A stretch of DNA of 64,000 nt. Source: an uncultured Aquimarina sp. GTDB lineage: Bacteria; Bacteroidota; Bacteroidia; Flavobacteriales; Flavobacteriaceae. Below are positions 10,601-19,124 of this stretch, piece by piece. The notes beneath the pieces were generated by a model, which searched no databases, had not been told where the DNA came from, and worked only from the letters and a program-made list of their open reading frames with translations. How positions within the stretch are numbered: position 1 is the stretch's first letter; each line of letters begins with the position of its first letter. The position numbers were made by a program, and so were the translations under genes. The DNA lies in assembly GCA_947503835.1 (NCBI GenBank), contig CANNFM010000010.1, positions 124,001 through 188,000 on the forward strand, in the 5' to 3' direction.

Positions 10601-11866
10601 CTAAAGATCGTATTGTTTGATTTTTCTGTACAAGGTGCGTTCACTAATTCCTAGCTCTTCTGCTGCGGCTTTTCGTTTTCCTCTATGGCGTTCTAGCGAC
10701 TTTTTGATTAATTCTAGTTCTTTATCCTGTAAGGATAATGTTTCTTCTTCTTCAATTTCTTCAGCAAAAAAATATTTATCATCCTCTTTTTGAGGTATTG
10801 TACTTTGAGGTGATATTTGTAATACTTCTGTTGTTGAATTTGCTGTTTCTTCAAATGGTATTTCCTCTTCTTCCTTGTCTTCCTTATAGATTTTTCTAAT
10901 CAATCCTTCATGATCTTTTTGTACTTGTTGTGCATTGCCACTTTGCATAAGCTCCATGGTTAGTTTTTTAAGATCATTGAGATCGCCTTTCATATCAAAA
11001 AGGACTTTGTATAAAATCTCTCGTTCATTCGCAAAATCGCTTTCTTTTTTATCAGAAGAAATTACTGCGGGTAGGTTACTTCCGATATTTGGTAAGTATC
11101 CATGTAGCGTAGCAGCTGTTATTGTCCTGTTCTTTTCAAGGACTGAAATTTGCTCTGCTATGTTGCGTAATTGCCTGATATTACCACTCCAATGATATTT
11201 TTCTAATAGCACTATGGCATCATCTGTTAGGCGAATGGTGGGCATTTTATATTTGGTAGCAAAGTCAGAGGCAAATTTTCTAAATAAAAGATGAATGTCT
11301 TCTTTACGATTTCTTAATGGTGGAAGAAGTATTTCTACGGTGCTTAAACGATAATATAGGTCTTCTCTAAATTTTTCCTTTTTAATAGCCTCAAACATAT
11401 TTACATTGGTTGCGGCTACAATACGAACATCTGTTTTTTGAACTTTAGAAGAACCTACTTTAATAAATTCGCCATTTTCTAAAACTCTTAATAAACGTAC
11501 TTGTGTAGTTAGTGGAAGTTCTCCTACTTCATCAAGAAATATAGTTCCGCCATCGGCTACTTCAAAATAACCACTTCGGGTTTGTGTAGCTCCGGTAAAA
11601 GCTCCTTTCTCATGCCCAAAAAGCTCACTATCTATAGTTCCTTCGGGAATTGCTCCACAGTTTACAGCAATATATTTACCGTGTTTACGATGAGATAATG
11701 AATGTATGATTTTTGGAATACTTTCTTTACCCACTCCGCTTTCTCCAGTTACTAAAACTGAGATATCTGTAGGAGCTACCTGGATAGCTTTTTCTACCGC
11801 ACGATTTAGTTTAAGGTCGTTTCCTATAATTCCAAATCGTTGTTTTGTAGCTTGAACTGATTCCAT
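10601..11866 (-). CDS. sigma-54-dependent transcriptional activator (no receiver domain)
   Basis: 421 residues. The AAA+ domain spans about 8-245: Walker A GESGVGKE, the sigma-54 contact loop GAFTGA, Walker B FLDEVGELPL, and the sensor region with RLSTVEILLPPLRNR. A linker of about 120 residues rich in Glu and Ser precedes a Fis-type helix-turn-helix (GKRKAAAEELGISERTLYRKIKQYDL, cut here to its core AEELGISERTLYR). There is no N-terminal receiver or GAF domain, so control is probably by abundance or by a partner protein, as with PspF. Walker A reads GKES rather than GKT/S-x; Glu follows the Lys, as in related activators. It leads the lptE-TPR-secG run. Its targets cannot be read here. Confidence 0.92.
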   Translation of the reverse strand: MESVQATKQRFGIIGNDLKLNRAVEKAIQVAPTDISVLVTGESGVGKESIPKIIHSLSHRKHGKYIAVNCGAIPEGTIDSELFGHEKGAFTGATQTRSGYFEVADGGTIFLDEVGELPLTTQVRLLRVLENGEFIKVGSSKVQKTDVRIVAATNVNMFEAIKKEKFREDLYYRLSTVEILLPPLRNRKEDIHLLFRKFASDFATKYKMPTIRLTDDAIVLLEKYHWSGNIRQLRNIAEQISVLEKNRTITAATLHGYLPNIGSNLPAVISSDKKESDFANEREILYKVLFDMKGDLNDLKKLTMELMQSGNAQQVQKDHEGLIRKIYKEDKEEEEIPFEETANSTTEVLQISPQSTIPQKEDDKYFFAEEIEEEETLSLQDKELELIKKSLERHRGKRKAAAEELGISERTLYRKIKQYDL

Positions 11867-11913
11867 ACTTCTTTATCTGTTTTCAGAGTTTTTAAACTTC
11901 TTTTAGCTTACAA

Positions 11914-12825
11914 TTAATTTTGATACACCAACTTTTCAACATCAACTTTATTATTGTCCTCCTTGTAGGTCGTGTTAATGGTGGTAGGGTAATCTTCACC
12001 GTCATATTCAAATGTTCTTGAAATCTCTCCAAGGCTCTGGGTTACAAAGTTGTTTTTGCTATAAACCTGAAGTATACGTGTCTCTAAATCAAAACCACTT
12101 TCTAATAAATAATTTATATTATTTTCTTTGAACTGATTGTAGAATGGATTCTTTTTGCTGTCAAAAGTAAGATCATTTGTGTATGAGTTAAGACCAAATG
12201 AGATGTCTTCTTTTTTGATTTGAATTAGATTATCGTTCTCATACTTGAAGTCAATTACATCAGTGATTTCATCTGTACTTCCGTCAATAACATGTTCTTC
12301 AATTTTTAAAGGCCTATCCTGGTTATCTAAAATAATTTTAGTGTAGTCATTAGGTAATAATTCAAATCGTATAATAATTTCACTAGCAGAATATTCAAAA
12401 GTTCTGTTTGATATTGAGGTGCCTGTTACATATTTAGTAAGCCTTTTAGAGTCGTCATAAGTATATGTTGCTGTACTAATTAGAGTACTACCACTATAAA
12501 ATTCTTTTTTTGTAGGGGTGTAGGTGTCTGCCTCTTCATAAATATACTTGTTTACTAATCTGTCTTGATTGTCAAAATATTCTGTAGGTCTATTACTTGT
12601 GTCATAATTTGTTTTCCAAAATGTTGTGCCGGCATCGAATGAAGATTCGATAGATAGTGTTTTTTTTCCATCAGTATCAGAACCCCCATCTCCTCCTGTG
12701 TCAGGATTATCTGGTGTTTCAGGAGTTTCTGGTGTTCCCGAGTCTTCAGGGATATCTGAGCTATTGTCTGATGAGCAAGATGCTAAAATAGCTACTAAAA
12801 ACAGGGTTAATATGTTATTTTTCAT
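11914..12825 (-). CDS. surface-type lipoprotein with RHS/YD-like beta repeats
   Basis: 303 residues. Signal peptide and lipobox (AILASC) are followed by SSDNSSD and a Pro/Glu/Thr/Asp/Gly linker (residues 20-52). The acidic residues just after the Cys resemble the flavobacterial lipoprotein export signal, so surface display is likely. The rest has repeated segments of the type TYTYDDSKRL, DNQDRPLKIEE, FKYENDNLIQIKK and FEYDGEDYP, like the extended beta repeats of YD/RHS-related proteins. I do not recognise a specific function. It interrupts miaB and the sigma-54 activator, which are otherwise neighbours, so it may be a later insertion. Confidence 0.75.
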   Translation of the reverse strand: MKNNILTLFLVAILASCSSDNSSDIPEDSGTPETPETPDNPDTGGDGGSDTDGKKTLSIESSFDAGTTFWKTNYDTSNRPTEYFDNQDRLVNKYIYEEADTYTPTKKEFYSGSTLISTATYTYDDSKRLTKYVTGTSISNRTFEYSASEIIIRFELLPNDYTKIILDNQDRPLKIEEHVIDGSTDEITDVIDFKYENDNLIQIKKEDISFGLNSYTNDLTFDSKKNPFYNQFKENNINYLLESGFDLETRILQVYSKNNFVTQSLGEISRTFEYDGEDYPTTINTTYKEDNNKVDVEKLVYQN

Positions 12826-12872
12826 AGTATGATGTTTAAATTTTTGGGTGGATTAACAATAGATTTAGAGGG

Positions 12873-14318
12873 TTAATTATTATCAGAATACCCAACAGCT
12901 TCACCTAGCAATGTTGCGCTAGTACATTCATTGATACGCACCATTACGAAATCACCTATTTTGTAGTCTCCCTTTGGAAATATGGCTACAATGTTCTTTG
13001 TGGTTCTTCCGCTCCAATGTTGATCTGATTTTTTTGATTCTTTTTCGATGAGTACTTCAAAAGTTTGCCCGATATAACTCTGGTGTCTATAAGCACAGTG
13101 TTCTCTTTGTAAAGCTATTACTTCGGCCAGTCTTCTTTTTTTGACTTCCTCTGGGACATCGTCTTCCAGTTTTCTCTCGGCTAACGTACCTGGTCTTTCA
13201 GAATATGCATACATATAACCGTGTTCATATTTTATATGTTCTAAAAGAGATAAGGTGTCTTGATGATCTTCTTCGGTTTCTGTAGGGAAACCGATAATCA
13301 TGTCTTGGGTAATTGAGCAGTCAGGAATTAACTTTTTAATGTTATCCACCAAATCAATATATTCTTGACGTGTATGCAAACGATTCATTTCTTTTAGAAT
13401 TCGATCGCTTCCACTTTGTATAGGTAGATGAATGTGTTTGCAAATATTTTTATGTTGTGCCATAACTTTAATCACATCCAGTGTCATATCCTGTGGATTA
13501 GAAGTAGAGAAACGAATACGTAGTTTTGGATGTCTTTCTGCAGTCATATCCAGAAGTTTAGAAAAATCTACTGCAGTTGCTTTTTGAAAATCAGAGGCCT
13601 TTTCAAAATCCTTTTTTAAACCACCTCCATACCACAAATAACTATCTACATTTTGGCCTAATAATGTGATTTCTTTATAATTCTGACTTACCAGGTCGTC
13701 AATTTCTTTTAAAATACTTTGTGGATCCCGACTACGCTCCCTACCTCGGGTAAAGGGTACAACACAAAATGTGCACATATTATCACAGCCCCTGGTTATA
13801 GATACAAAAGCAGACACACCATTACTTTGCAATCGTACAGGTGAAATATCACCGTATGTTTCTTCTTTAGAAAGAATTACGTTAACAGCGTTGTGGCCTG
13901 CATCTACTTCTTCGATTAAATTAGGAAGATCTTTATAGGCATCTGGTCCAACAACAAGATCAACGATCTTTTCTTCTTCAAGGAATTTATTTTTTAATCG
14001 CTCTGCCATGCAGCCAAGAACTCCAACCTTCATTTTAGGATTGATTCTTTTTACAGCATTATACTTTTCTAAACGTTTTCTTACGGTTAATTCTGCTTTT
14101 TCACGAATAGAGCATGTGTTAACTAATACTAAATCAGCGTCTTCTAAATTTTGAGTGGTATTAAAGCCTTCTTTAGCTAAAATTGAAGCTACAATCTCAC
14201 TATCACTAAAATTCATTTGACAACCATAACTCTCAATAAAAAGCTTTCGTTGGTTTCCTTTCTTTTGATCCAGTACAAGAGGTTGTCCTTGTATGTTCTC
14301 ATCTATAATCTTCTCCAT
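12873..14318 (-). CDS. miaB: tRNA-2-methylthio-N6-isopentenyladenosine synthase MiaB
   Basis: Radical-SAM methylthiotransferase that converts i6A37 to ms2i6A37 in tRNAs reading UNN codons. Domains: N-terminal methylthiotransferase domain with the cysteines of ESYGCQMN, NTCSIREKA and LGCMAERLK (second iron-sulfur cluster); the radical-SAM core with RGCDNMCTFC (CxxxCxxC) and TRGRERSR; and a C-terminal TRAM domain (about 410-475). All six cysteines are present. The ATG at 14318 is chosen because the in-frame ATG at 14360 lies inside the predicted promoter (14358-14388). Confidence 0.96.
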   Translation of the reverse strand: MEKIIDENIQGQPLVLDQKKGNQRKLFIESYGCQMNFSDSEIVASILAKEGFNTTQNLEDADLVLVNTCSIREKAELTVRKRLEKYNAVKRINPKMKVGVLGCMAERLKNKFLEEEKIVDLVVGPDAYKDLPNLIEEVDAGHNAVNVILSKEETYGDISPVRLQSNGVSAFVSITRGCDNMCTFCVVPFTRGRERSRDPQSILKEIDDLVSQNYKEITLLGQNVDSYLWYGGGLKKDFEKASDFQKATAVDFSKLLDMTAERHPKLRIRFSTSNPQDMTLDVIKVMAQHKNICKHIHLPIQSGSDRILKEMNRLHTRQEYIDLVDNIKKLIPDCSITQDMIIGFPTETEEDHQDTLSLLEHIKYEHGYMYAYSERPGTLAERKLEDDVPEEVKKRRLAEVIALQREHCAYRHQSYIGQTFEVLIEKESKKSDQHWSGRTTKNIVAIFPKGDYKIGDFVMVRINECTSATLLGEAVGYSDNN

Positions 14319-14357
14319 AAAAAAATAATTCCTTAACGATTGGGGGCAAATAATGTG

Positions 14358-14388
14358 CAAAGATACTTTTTAATACGATTTATGACAA
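14358..14388 (-). promoter_or_regulatory. predicted miaB promoter
   Basis: Minus strand: TTG (14386-14388), 20-nt spacer, TATCTTTG (14358-14365). This gives a leader of about 35 nt to the ATG at 14318. Confidence 0.6.
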
Positions 14389-14418
14389 AGTGGCAGGGTT
14401 TTATTTTCTGAAAAAATC

Positions 14419-14426
14419 TATATTTG
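14419..14426 (+). promoter_or_regulatory. predicted -7 element of the membrane protein gene
   Basis: TATATTTG matches TAnnTTTG, with a T-rich -33 region near 14398. It covers the in-frame ATG at 14424, arguing for the downstream start at 14454. Confidence 0.5.
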
Positions 14427-14453
14427 GCTTTTTCAACCCATAAAACACATGAT

Positions 14454-15245
14454 ATGATGCCAAATAACCTCTTTGAAAAGATTGAAAATAGTTCCCCAGT
14501 AGATTTTGGTGACGTATTTAATAAAAGTATAGAGCTTTTTAAAAAAGTATGGGTTCAAGGATTTGTACACTTGCTTATTTCTATCATGATTATGATTCCA
14601 TTGATTGCTGTGATGTATATTCCGATTTTTGCTATTGCCGGAATAGCCGGATTTGAAGATACCTATGGAGGGGGGTATGGAGATTATGGTAGTCAATATG
14701 AGGAGTTGTCTGTTGGTTTAATGATATTGTTTGTGATATTAGTAATCATAATGTCGATGATTGCAACGGCATTTCAATTAGGTATCACTGCGCACTTTTA
14801 TAGAGTATGTAAGCAGGTTGATATGGGGTTTCCCGAAAGCTCTAGTTATTTTATGTTTTTTAAAGGTAAGTATCTAGGAAAAATATTTGCTATAGCCATA
14901 TCATCATTCGGTATTGGATTGTTGGCTACGTTGCTTTGCTATTTTCCGATTTTATATGTAATGGTTCCCTTGCAATTATTGGGAGTTATATTCGCTTTTA
15001 ATCCGGATCTTGGCGTTTCTGATTTAATAAAAGCTAGTTTCAAACTAGGGAACAAAATATGGTTGATCACTTTTGGATTAATTTTTGTTTCCTCTTTTTT
15101 GGCTCAATTGGTTGGTATGGTATTATGCTTTATAGGGATATTTTTTACCGCCTCTTTTGTTTATATGCCGATATACTTCTTATATAAAAATGCGATAGGT
15201 TTTGATGATGATGAATTAGAAAAAGATACATTATTAGTAAACTAA
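14454..15245 (+). CDS. integral membrane protein, five or six helices
   Basis: About 263 residues with an amphipathic N terminus (SSPVDFGDVFNKSIELFKKVWVQG) and five to six membrane helices, a Gly/Tyr-rich loop (about 60-80) and an acidic tail (DDDELEKD). It resembles the widespread multi-helix family with a FGDVFNxSxxLFKKxW start, sometimes wrongly called beta-carotene monooxygenase in flavobacteria. No function is known to me. ATG codons at 14454 and 14457 are both possible. A terminator follows, so it is a single-gene unit divergent from miaB. Confidence 0.8.
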   Translation: MMPNNLFEKIENSSPVDFGDVFNKSIELFKKVWVQGFVHLLISIMIMIPLIAVMYIPIFAIAGIAGFEDTYGGGYGDYGSQYEELSVGLMILFVILVIIMSMIATAFQLGITAHFYRVCKQVDMGFPESSSYFMFFKGKYLGKIFAIAISSFGIGLLATLLCYFPILYVMVPLQLLGVIFAFNPDLGVSDLIKASFKLGNKIWLITFGLIFVSSFLAQLVGMVLCFIGIFFTASFVYMPIYFLYKNAIGFDDDELEKDTLLVN

Positions 15246-15253
15246 TTTTTTTA

Positions 15254-15281
15254 AGCCTGCTATTTAGCAGGTTTTTTTTTT
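15254..15281 (+). terminator. intrinsic terminator
   Basis: CCTGCTA and TAGCAGG pair, followed by ten T. It lies 10 bp after the membrane protein stop. Confidence 0.85.
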
Positions 15282-15305
15282 GAACTAATTTTTTGATAAA
15301 GAATC

Positions 15306-15333
15306 TTGATCTCAAAAAATTGATATACTTTTG
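15306..15333 (+). promoter_or_regulatory. predicted topA promoter
   Basis: TTG (15306-15308), 17-nt spacer, TACTTTTG (15326-15333). The leader to the topA ATG is about 18 nt. Confidence 0.6.
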
Positions 15334-15353
15334 TGATCAGAAATTAAAGGACT

Positions 15354-17846
15354 ATGGCTAAGAATTTAGTGATTGTAGAGTCACCTGCTAAGGCAAAAAC
15401 AATAGAAAAATTTCTTGGAAAAGATTTCACAGTTGCATCCAGTTTTGGGCACATTGCAGATTTACCCTCCAAAGAACTAGGGGTTGATGTTGATGGAGAT
15501 TTTAAACCTAAATATATTGTCTCTAAAGACAAAAAGGATGTAGTAAAGAAACTGAAAGATCTTTCTAAGAAGGCAGAGATGGTATGGCTTGCTAGTGATG
15601 AGGATCGAGAAGGAGAGGCTATTGCTTGGCACCTTGCAGAAACTCTTGAATTAGACGAGAAAAGAACACGTAGGATAGTTTTTCATGAAATTACTAAAAA
15701 TGCAATTCTTAAAGCTATAGAGAATCCTCGTGCTATAGATTATAACCTCGTGAATGCCCAACAGGCAAGACGTGTTTTAGATCGTTTGGTGGGATATGAA
15801 TTGTCTCCTGTACTTTGGCGAAAAGTAAAAGGAGGGTTATCTGCAGGAAGGGTTCAATCTGTTTCGGTACGGTTAATTGTAGAGCGTGAGCGAGATATAT
15901 TAGGTTTTAAACCAGAAGGCTCTTATAGAATTGATGCAGAGTTTTCAAATGAAGCAGGGAAGTCATTTAAAGCGAAGCTTCCAAAAAATTTCAAAACAAA
16001 AGAAGAAGCTGAAGCATTTTTAAAAAACAATGTAGGGGCATCATTTAAGGTTGCAGATCTTTCTACAAAGCCTGCAAAAAAATCACCAGCTCCACCATTT
16101 ACGACATCAACATTGCAACAAGAAGCTTCTAGGAAATTATATTTTTCTGTAAGCAAGACAATGACCATGGCGCAACGATTGTATGAGGCAGGATTGATTA
16201 CGTATATGAGAACGGATAGTGTGAATTTATCAACCGAGGCTCAAAATGGAGCGAAGGCAGAAATTGATTCGGCTTATGGTAATGAATATAGTAATCCTAG
16301 ACAATATAAAGGTAAGTCAAAAGGAGCGCAAGAAGCTCACGAAGCAATACGGCCAACAGATTTTTCAAGACATACCGTAAATGTCGACTATGATCAGCAG
16401 CGGTTATATGAATTAATTTGGAAACGAGCTATTGCTTCTCAAATGAGTGATGCCAGATTAGAGAGGACTAATGTTAAAATTGATGCTAATACACATAAAG
16501 AACAGTTTACTGCTAACGGAGAGGTAATAAAATTTGAAGGATTTTTAAAAGTGTATTTAGAAGGCAATGATGATGAGGATGAAGAGCAAGAAGGAATTCT
16601 TCCATCAATGAAAGTTCATGAAATCTTATTCAATAAATATATTTCGGCAACAGAACGATTTACAAGACCACCAAGTAGATATACAGAAGCTGCGTTGGTT
16701 AAAAAACTAGAGGAACTAGGGATAGGTCGACCATCCACTTATGCACCTACTATTTCGACAATCCAGAATAGAAATTATGTAGAGAAAGGAGCTAAAGAAG
16801 GAGAGATGCGCAAATATGTGCAAATGATCCTTTCTGGAGATGCACTAAATGAAAAAATATTATCAGAAAAGGTTGGAAGTGATAAAGGAAAATTGATTCC
16901 TACTGATGTAGGAATGGTAGTTAATGATTTTCTTGTAACTCATTTTTCTTCAATTTTAGATTATAATTTCACGGCTAAGGTAGAGCAAGACTTTGATGAG
17001 ATCGCCGAAGGCCAAGAAGATTGGACACATGTAATGAAAGAGTTCTATGATGAGTTTCATCCTAGAGTAGAGGATGTGTCACAGAACGCAGAACGAGAAG
17101 TGGGGGAACGTATTCTTGGAGAAGATCCAGTATCCGGAAAACCAGTAAGTGTTCGTTTGGGTAAATTTGGACCAATGGTGCAGATTGGTACGGCAGAAGA
17201 TGAGGATAAGCCAAAGTTTGCTAGTTTACCGCCAGGTCAAACATTAAGTTCGATTACTTTTGAACAAGCAATGGATTTGTTTCAATTACCAAAAGAATTA
17301 GGTGATTATAAAGGAGAAACCATTGTGGTTAATAATGGTCGTTTTGGACCATATGTAAAGTTCGGTGATAAGTTTGTTTCTTTAGAAAAAGGAGAAGACC
17401 CCCTAAACACTACTTTAGATAGAGCTATCGAGCTAATAGATGCAAAAGAAAAAGCAGATGCTCCTATATATATGTATGAAAACCTTCCGGTTCAAAAAGG
17501 TAAAGGGCGATTTGGGCCTTTTATTAAATGGAATAGTATGTTTATTAATGTAAATAAGAAATATGACTTTGATAATTTATCAGATGATGATATTGTTACC
17601 TTAATAGAAGATAAGAAGCAAAAAGAGATCGATAAGGTTATTCATAATTGGGAAGAAGAAGGTATTCGCGTAGAAAAAGCTAGATGGGGTAGAAGTAACA
17701 TCATAAAGGGCAAGGTTAAAATAGAATTGCCTAAGACAGTTGATGCTACTAAACTAACACTTGATAAGGTGAAAGATCTTATCGAAAAGAATGCTCCCAA
17801 GAAGAAGAAGACGACCAAAAAGAAAACTACTACTAAAAAGAAATAA
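15354..17846 (+). CDS. topA: DNA topoisomerase I (type IA)
   Basis: 830 residues; relaxes negative supercoils through a 5'-phosphotyrosine. The TOPRIM domain is at the N terminus (VIVESPAKAKTIEKFLG, then SDEDREGEAIAWHL with the acidic metal triad). The active-site Tyr is in GLITYMRTDSV and GIGRPSTYAPTI lies further on. The C-terminal third has repeated short modules with GRFGPYVK and GRFGPFIKW in place of zinc fingers, as in many Bacteroidetes, and ends in a Lys/Thr-rich tail suited to DNA contact. The pseudo-arginase gene follows after 3 bp, so they are probably cotranscribed. Confidence 0.97.
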   Translation: MAKNLVIVESPAKAKTIEKFLGKDFTVASSFGHIADLPSKELGVDVDGDFKPKYIVSKDKKDVVKKLKDLSKKAEMVWLASDEDREGEAIAWHLAETLELDEKRTRRIVFHEITKNAILKAIENPRAIDYNLVNAQQARRVLDRLVGYELSPVLWRKVKGGLSAGRVQSVSVRLIVERERDILGFKPEGSYRIDAEFSNEAGKSFKAKLPKNFKTKEEAEAFLKNNVGASFKVADLSTKPAKKSPAPPFTTSTLQQEASRKLYFSVSKTMTMAQRLYEAGLITYMRTDSVNLSTEAQNGAKAEIDSAYGNEYSNPRQYKGKSKGAQEAHEAIRPTDFSRHTVNVDYDQQRLYELIWKRAIASQMSDARLERTNVKIDANTHKEQFTANGEVIKFEGFLKVYLEGNDDEDEEQEGILPSMKVHEILFNKYISATERFTRPPSRYTEAALVKKLEELGIGRPSTYAPTISTIQNRNYVEKGAKEGEMRKYVQMILSGDALNEKILSEKVGSDKGKLIPTDVGMVVNDFLVTHFSSILDYNFTAKVEQDFDEIAEGQEDWTHVMKEFYDEFHPRVEDVSQNAEREVGERILGEDPVSGKPVSVRLGKFGPMVQIGTAEDEDKPKFASLPPGQTLSSITFEQAMDLFQLPKELGDYKGETIVVNNGRFGPYVKFGDKFVSLEKGEDPLNTTLDRAIELIDAKEKADAPIYMYENLPVQKGKGRFGPFIKWNSMFINVNKKYDFDNLSDDDIVTLIEDKKQKEIDKVIHNWEEEGIRVEKARWGRSNIIKGKVKIELPKTVDATKLTLDKVKDLIEKNAPKKKKTTKKKTTTKKK

Positions 17847-17849
17847 TAC

Positions 17850-19013
17850 ATGTCTTTCGAATTTCTTGCACCGGTAAGCGATTTAGTAGCAGCGCATACC
17901 AAGTTGCTTTCTGATCACTCACTGGGAAAACAAATCAAAATCCATACAGTAGAGAATGGGGTTCCTGACTTAGAAAAAGTTAATATTGCGATTCTAGGTA
18001 TTCAGGAAAATAGAAATGATGTCAATTTTCTAGGGGAGAAATTAAATTTTGATACGGTACGAAAATCTCTCTATGAGCTCTACCCGGGAAATTGGGGGGA
18101 TATTATAATTGATTTGGGAGATGTTACTCCCGGTAACGAAGTTAGTGATACCTATTATTTAGTTCAAGAAGTTTTATCTTCTTTGTTACAAAGAGATATT
18201 ATTCCGATAATCATAGGAGGTAGCCAGGATTTGGTATATGCACAATATAGATCTTTCGATATATTAGAGCAAATGGTGAATTTGGCTAACGTTGATCATA
18301 GATTTGATTTAGGTAATTCTTCAGAGCCTATAACCAATACTTCGTTTGTAGGTAAGATTATAGTAGAACAACCTTATAATTTGTTTAATTATAGTAATAT
18401 AGGATATCAGACCTATTTCAACCCGCAAGAAGAAATAGATCTTATGGAGAAATTATATTTTGATGCCTATCGTCTAGGGGAAGTGATTTCAGATGTCACG
18501 ATCGTAGAGCCGATTATGCGAGATGCAGATATTGTATCCATAGATCTGGGAGTAATGAATTATACCAGTATGAATGGATTGGTGTCGTCGCCCAATGGTT
18601 TTGATGGAAGAGAAATATGTGCTATATCACGTTATGCAGGAATAAGTGATAAGGTAAAGAGTTTTGGGATTTATGAATTTAAAAATTTCAAAAACGAAGA
18701 AGCCTTGTCGATGTTAATTGCTCAAATAGTCTGGTATTTCATCGAAGGAGTAAATTATAGATCTAATGAGCTTAATATAAAAAATTTAAAAAGTACATTA
18801 CATTATAATGTTCCTGTAGAAGATGAAATATTGTCATTTTACAAGAGCGCCAAAACGGGAAGATGGTGGATAGAAATACCATTTATTTCATCTGGCAATA
18901 ATAAATTGCAAAGACATACGTTATTACCTTGCACATACAACGATTATGAGCGTGCTTGTAATCAAGAAATACCTGAAAGATGGTATAAGGCAAAACGAAA
19001 AAACGAAGTTTAA
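17850..19013 (+). CDS. arginase/formimidoylglutamase-fold protein with lost metal ligands
   Basis: 387 residues of ureohydrolase fold. The three manganese-binding motifs are recognisable but altered: GGDHS is GGSQD (residues 123-127), DxHxD appears as DHRFD (149-153) with Arg in place of the central His, and SxDxDxxDP appears as SIDLGVMNY (230-238) with Gly and Asn replacing two Asp. At least four ligands are therefore missing, so a canonical binuclear Mn hydrolase is unlikely. It sits between topA and gldK, an order I recall in other gliding Bacteroidetes, where the protein is usually annotated formiminoglutamase. Its conserved place beside gldKLMN suggests a structural or regulatory job; that is inference. 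Confidence 0.85.
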   Translation: MSFEFLAPVSDLVAAHTKLLSDHSLGKQIKIHTVENGVPDLEKVNIAILGIQENRNDVNFLGEKLNFDTVRKSLYELYPGNWGDIIIDLGDVTPGNEVSDTYYLVQEVLSSLLQRDIIPIIIGGSQDLVYAQYRSFDILEQMVNLANVDHRFDLGNSSEPITNTSFVGKIIVEQPYNLFNYSNIGYQTYFNPQEEIDLMEKLYFDAYRLGEVISDVTIVEPIMRDADIVSIDLGVMNYTSMNGLVSSPNGFDGREICAISRYAGISDKVKSFGIYEFKNFKNEEALSMLIAQIVWYFIEGVNYRSNELNIKNLKSTLHYNVPVEDEILSFYKSAKTGRWWIEIPFISSGNNKLQRHTLLPCTYNDYERACNQEIPERWYKAKRKNEV

Positions 19014-19026
19014 CATTTTTATTAGG

Positions 19027-19099
19027 TAGATTTAAGGTTTTTTTTGGAAAAAAATTGTTTTTCTGGAAATAAATAAATAGGTTTACGTCCTTAAATCTA
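19027..19099 (+). repeat. 11-bp inverted repeat in the gldK leader
   Basis: TAGATTTAAGG (19027-19037) and its exact complement CCTTAAATCTA (19089-19099) enclose 51 nt, and the right arm ends 25 bp before gldK. There is no T run after it, so it is not a plain terminator. It could shape the gldK leader RNA. Confidence 0.5.
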
Positions 19100-19124
19100 A
19101 GAAGATCTTAACCTAAAACACGTT

